NCBI GenBank assembly: GCA_963971225.1
Contig: OZ020268.1
Location: 109,894,830-109,958,829 of the forward strand
DNA from: Melieria omissa
Taxonomy: Eukaryota > Arthropoda > Insecta > Diptera > Ulidiidae
Direction of reading: 5' to 3'
DNA: 64,000 nt
Below the pieces are notes generated by a model, which was given only the letters and a program-made list of their open reading frames with translations, ran no database searches and was not told the origin of the DNA. Below, in pieces: positions 60,021 to 64,000 of the stretch (positions are counted from its first letter, which is position 1; the number at the start of each line of letters is the position of its first letter). A program made the translations under genes and the position numbers.

Positions 60021-60191
60021 GCACACTGAGCACGAGTAGCTGTGGTTGCAGTGCGGTTCATATTTCTGGGCGATGGCCACTCGAAAAATGTATTTGCCAT
60101 TTTGTTGCTTTTGCTGCTGGGCACTCAGTGCTGAAGCGGCCGAGGGGTACTTAATCATCAAGTAGGAGCTGCCAACATGGGCGAAATCCAT
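60021..60191 (-). CDS. Candidate first coding exon, small Cys protein
   Basis: The minus-strand ATG at 60191 (context GGAAATGG) follows an in-frame TGA and opens 57 codons: MDFAHVGSSYLMIKYPSAAS, a Gln-rich patch, KYIFRVAIAQKYEPHCNHSY and SCSVC, then a good donor GTTAAGT. A strong acceptor (TTTTTTCACTTGTGCAG) lies about 45 bases upstream, so this would be the second exon, with a non-coding first exon further right. If spliced to the nearest acceptor (GCACGCAG) the protein would end after six more residues (RQLTKC). If spliced elsewhere it may reach the exon at 58155-58437. No family recognised. Confidence 0.42.
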
Positions 60192-60239
60192 TTCCGGCGA
60201 AATAAGCCGCGATCAGCAAAGTTGCTTTATTCCTCTCTT

Positions 60240-63200
60240 TAAGACTGCACAAGTGAAAAAAGCTGTCAACCGTTGACTCCTTTAACGAATATTTAATTCC
60301 TAGGCTTCAGACTGCGACTTCGCAAAGACAAGTAATATTAAATTATAAACTGCACCTTGCAGCAGCCCTACGCACCCCTTCTACTCACACATGCTCAGAT
60401 TTATGTCGCTTTGTGCAGTTATTATGTTCAACCAAAGCAAGTGTAGGATGTCCTTTTTTATGACCTGCGTTGGCAACGTGGCGCCTGCACTGTCTCCACC
60501 GTAGTTGATGTGGATTGAATAGTTTACGCAAAACGACTTTCTTCGCGCAGTCGTGTTGTTGCTTTGCACATTAATAATTTCTGCTCACTGGTACGTGTTA
60601 ATGTGACTTTATGGCTTTTTTCCCTTCAAGAACTGCACGATGTGCTTTTTGGTGCCTCTCTTCTTTGATCCTCTTTCGCAGTCCTTTTTCTTTGCTGTTA
60701 CATGCATGCATGCAAAATTTCTCAGTCAAAGTGTTGAGCGGTGCAAGCTTTATTAGTTTATTTTTCCTTTTTGGTGAAAAAATGAGGAAATTGCATATAT
60801 TACACACGTGCGCACAAACGCGCACATACACACACATGCACATTGAAGCGATATGTAGCAGTCGTAAAACTTGCCAGTACCGCAAAGTGTCCTAATTGTA
60901 AAAGGTACAGTTTCCATCTTTATTGTTAGCAAAAGATTTCCATGATCATTCAGGTATTCAATGTCCGTAGAAGAATTTATTTATACAGTTTGTTGAAGGA
61001 AAAATTGGGAGTCGTTGTCCTTACACTCGAAAAGTTGAGTACCTAAAAAAGTGATTTATGTAAAAGCTTGCAGTGAAAATTTTTTATGAAATTCAATGGA
61101 ACGTTGACTTCACTATAACTGCAAAGTGCGCAACATCAGAGACAGGAAGCGCACTTTTACGGTACAGCGCTGCGGCACAGCCCGCGCACTCGGTTGCTCA
61201 CTTACTTGAGTGCTTATTGTACAATTGCAGACAACTCTATTACGAATATTTTTCACATTTTGCGCACAACTTTTTTCCATAACAGCAAAAACGAAACTGA
61301 AAAACTGAAAGAACCCACCCCACATAGCAAGGAGCCCGTCCGCATACGTGAAGTTTGTGCTCTGGCCAGCACCGAGCGAACGCGTTTGAGTGCGAGTGGC
61401 CGCGCGGTTGGGTCCGGGGCGGTGGCAATAGGGGCATTTAGCATGCGGCACATTACTTTGAAGCAATAAAAGCGTGTAATAGTAATAAATGTACGTGCGC
61501 CACGACACCGCATATGCATATGCAGACGTGGCGATACAATGGCGCATAGATACGTGTGAATTCGTGATGGTGTGCACCAATGGACTGGATTCCCTATGTC
61601 ACGCGGCGACAGAAACGCCAGTGCGATAGGCGGGCAGGCACTTTTCGTGGCATGCAAGAATGTGTAGTAGCGCTACTACCAGCAACGGCAATGCAAATGG
61701 AAACGGGAGTGGCAGCAGCTATCAGCGAGCAAAAAAGTGAAACGTACAACAAGAAAAATGAAGATGAAACTATATCCCTTTCTTGCATTCTTTTCCTTGT
61801 CAGGCTCGTCCTACTCACTGCGCCAGTTGCGCCACTCCACCATTTCTGCCACTTGCTACGGCGATTATTATTAACATTTGCATCTTTGGCGTACAAAGCA
61901 CTTTGCCGACGACCGAGAGAGGGAAGAGCAACACGCAGCGGCTTCAGCATCAGCAGCAGAAGGCGGTAACCATAGAAGCCGTAATTTAATGAAAACACAA
62001 TTTTGCGAACAAAGTAAAAGAAATGCGTTCTCGTAATGGAACCAGAAAGAACCAACACACACTTAAGTATAAGTTATACAAATACAAATATAGTCTCGCA
62101 TTAGCCCATAGCGCACTGGTACCTGAAGTCGTACAAACAATTACGTTGACTTTTTCGGCCAAAAAATAACAAAGCAATTTAAATCTTTTCCTTATTTTTA
62201 ACTAAATATCCACTACAGAAATGGTAAACTTAAACTAAAAACATCGCAGGATATCGCACCAACTTAAGCTTTACATGTCGCAAGAAATATAGAAGCATAT
62301 TTCATCAGGCAAATCGTAGAAGGACGAAATGCAAGGATGTAGTAGTGTACATATTAGTCCTAAAGATATATTTTTTTCAAAAAAACTATTGAAAATTTGC
62401 AAGGATATTCATGGATAAAGTTTTAAAAGGACATTTTCAGTACCTCTTCGTCCCTTTGCACTACAACATTAAATTTTCTATAATTCTAAGGATTTTTGTC
62501 TTTCATTTGATACCCATATTGTTATTCTACAATGCGCTCAATTTTTGAAATAATTCCATGAAAATAGCATGTCCTTTGAATTTCAAAGTCCTTTAAAAAA
62601 AAGATCCTGACGTCAGAGAGAAAAACTAAAAACGCAGTTTTACTACATTTGGCCCCTAGTTTCGCGAGTATATAGATTTTTTCAAATGTTTCGAATTTTT
62701 TTTGATTTTTGTAGCACGGTGTACTCAATCCAAACCAAACCCATCGATTAAATTAAACTGTGCTTTAAAATTTACTCGCACTTCCTTGCCGTTCCCTAAG
62801 TTTTAAAATTTTGTTCACTCAATTCATCACAACCCGCCTTATTCTGTTAGTTTTTTTCTGATGAAAAATCAACTTGACGGCGCGCGTTTTTTCGAGCGTA
62901 AGTGGAGTAGCGCGTGTCTTATATCCTCATATCTAAATCCGCTGCGCTTTCAGCTGGGTGCTCATTCCTTCGTACAGTTGTTCGGGCTCAACCATCAATT
63001 CCATCGAGTATTTGGTTTCATTTTATTTAAAATTTATTTCTCCAACTCGACTTAAACTGAGACAAGAGAGCGAAAAAAATCTCAAGTGTCTGTAAGAAAA
63101 GTTTCCTAGGCAACTCCTTCACGGCTGTCGAATGTCGTTGGCTTTGGTGCCGTTACCACTGTTTGTTGTTGTTGTTGTTGTTATGTTTGTTGCTGTTGTG

Positions 63201-64000
63201 TGCGCTGTCGGTTGGAAGAGGAAGAGGTTGGAGCAGCAGCAACAGCAGCCAGTCGAAGGCGATATCCTTTCTGGCCTTTGCGAATCAGCAAAGCGCAAAG
63301 GACCACTTGTGAATTTCGCTTTGAAGCTTTCAATTCGGTGCGCGTTACCTTCCCGTCCGTGTGCAATGTGTCTGTGGGTGCGTGTGACTGCGCTCAAAAT
63401 TATGCTTTCCTTTCTTTCTTATTTTGTATATGAGACGCGCTGCGTATTTCTTTCATATAATTCGCCGTTTCCACCAGCACCGTTGGCCGCTGTTGGCTTG
63501 AGATGTATTTCGCGACGCGAGTGCGCGCGTGAAATGTAATAAAAACATTTTTTACACAAATTTTTTCCCTTGAATGTTTTGCTTTTAATTCACTTTTGCC
63601 TTTCTCGCCTTTCGCCGTTTGCGAGCTTTGCTTTGCGTTGAGGCGCAAGCTCGAGCTAAGCCGCTTGCCAGTTGGATAGGCAATGCGTCGCTTGGCGGGA
63701 GCCGAGGAGGGGCGGTACTTGCAACTCGAAGATACTTTGAATGCTGTTCGCACTGAAACGTACCTACCTACATACACGACGGAGACGAAGTGATAGAGCG
63801 CGGCGAATAATATTGTACTTTTGTTATCATAATAGAAAATATTCCACGCGAAAAATGCTTTCAGCGAGCAAAGAAAAAATAAACAAGAAAACATTGTGCA
63901 TAACAATTTTTTAAATCAGAATGCAAACATTCTGTGCAGCAGCGGGAGCAGAGCAAGTGGCCGAGGGAGGGGGCCAACGAAATTTATGATGAATGCAGAA
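60240..64000. other. Non-coding right end of the window
   Basis: A minus-strand frame at 60381-60569 ends near a GTGAGT donor and could be an upstream exon of the small gene, but it carries no domain. The region 61-62 kb and the last kilobase have GC-richer open frames on both strands, low in complexity. A stretch at 62.1-62.8 kb is very AT-rich. Nothing firm. Confidence 0.4.

Noticed and set aside
60381..60569. Minus-strand frame ending at a GTGAGT donor
   Set aside because: Possible upstream exon, but splicing to 60236 would run into an in-frame TGA before the 60191 ATG; no protein features.

Overview
The window looks like nuclear DNA of a higher dipteran, most probably a tephritid-like fruit fly. 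It is AT-rich, has long non-coding stretches with CA and CAA/CAG microsatellites, GT-AG introns of under 100 bases to several kilobases, an insect I-clade LINE, and small inverted-repeat elements. The genus is inference. Nothing prokaryotic (operons, CRISPR) is present.

Layout: 1-8.5 kb holds no gene I can support, only a TTAA-flanked MITE at 557-1110 and an LTR-like piece near 5.4-5.7 kb. At 8523-13717 sits a complete minus-strand I-clade LINE with two open reading frames, an A-rich tail and a perfect 13-bp target duplication, so it inserted recently. From 13.7 to 36.3 kb the DNA is almost gene-free but rich in small repeats: a 49-bp perfect palindrome, a piggyBac-like MITE, two short retro-insertions with 11- and 14-bp target duplications, and three foldback or inverted-repeat elements. 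One candidate minus-strand terminal exon lies at 34241-34411.

From 36.5 kb the DNA is genic. A two-exon plus-strand gene (36500-38198) encodes an unrecognised 538-residue coiled-coil, Ser/Asn-rich protein. A single-exon minus-strand gene at 40429-41415 is porphobilinogen synthase (heme synthesis). The minus-strand spermine synthase gene (44557-51372) makes a polyamine enzyme and contains two homologous, phase-matched, apparently mutually exclusive exons; its UGA-C stop is followed by a further 102 open codons of protein-like sequence. The plus-strand gene at 53708-56364 is inositol polyphosphate 5-phosphatase E with a C-terminal CaaX box. Two minus-strand exons at 58-60.2 kb suggest a small cysteine-rich protein I cannot name. 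A nested hAT-type MITE (one copy inserted into another) lies between porphobilinogen synthase and spermine synthase.

The genes belong to unrelated pathways (heme, polyamines, phosphoinositides) and show no shared regulation. The most interesting signals are the exon duplication and possible C-terminal extension of spermine synthase, the intronic hairpin between the duplicated exons, and the intact LINE with its closely spaced stop and start codons.
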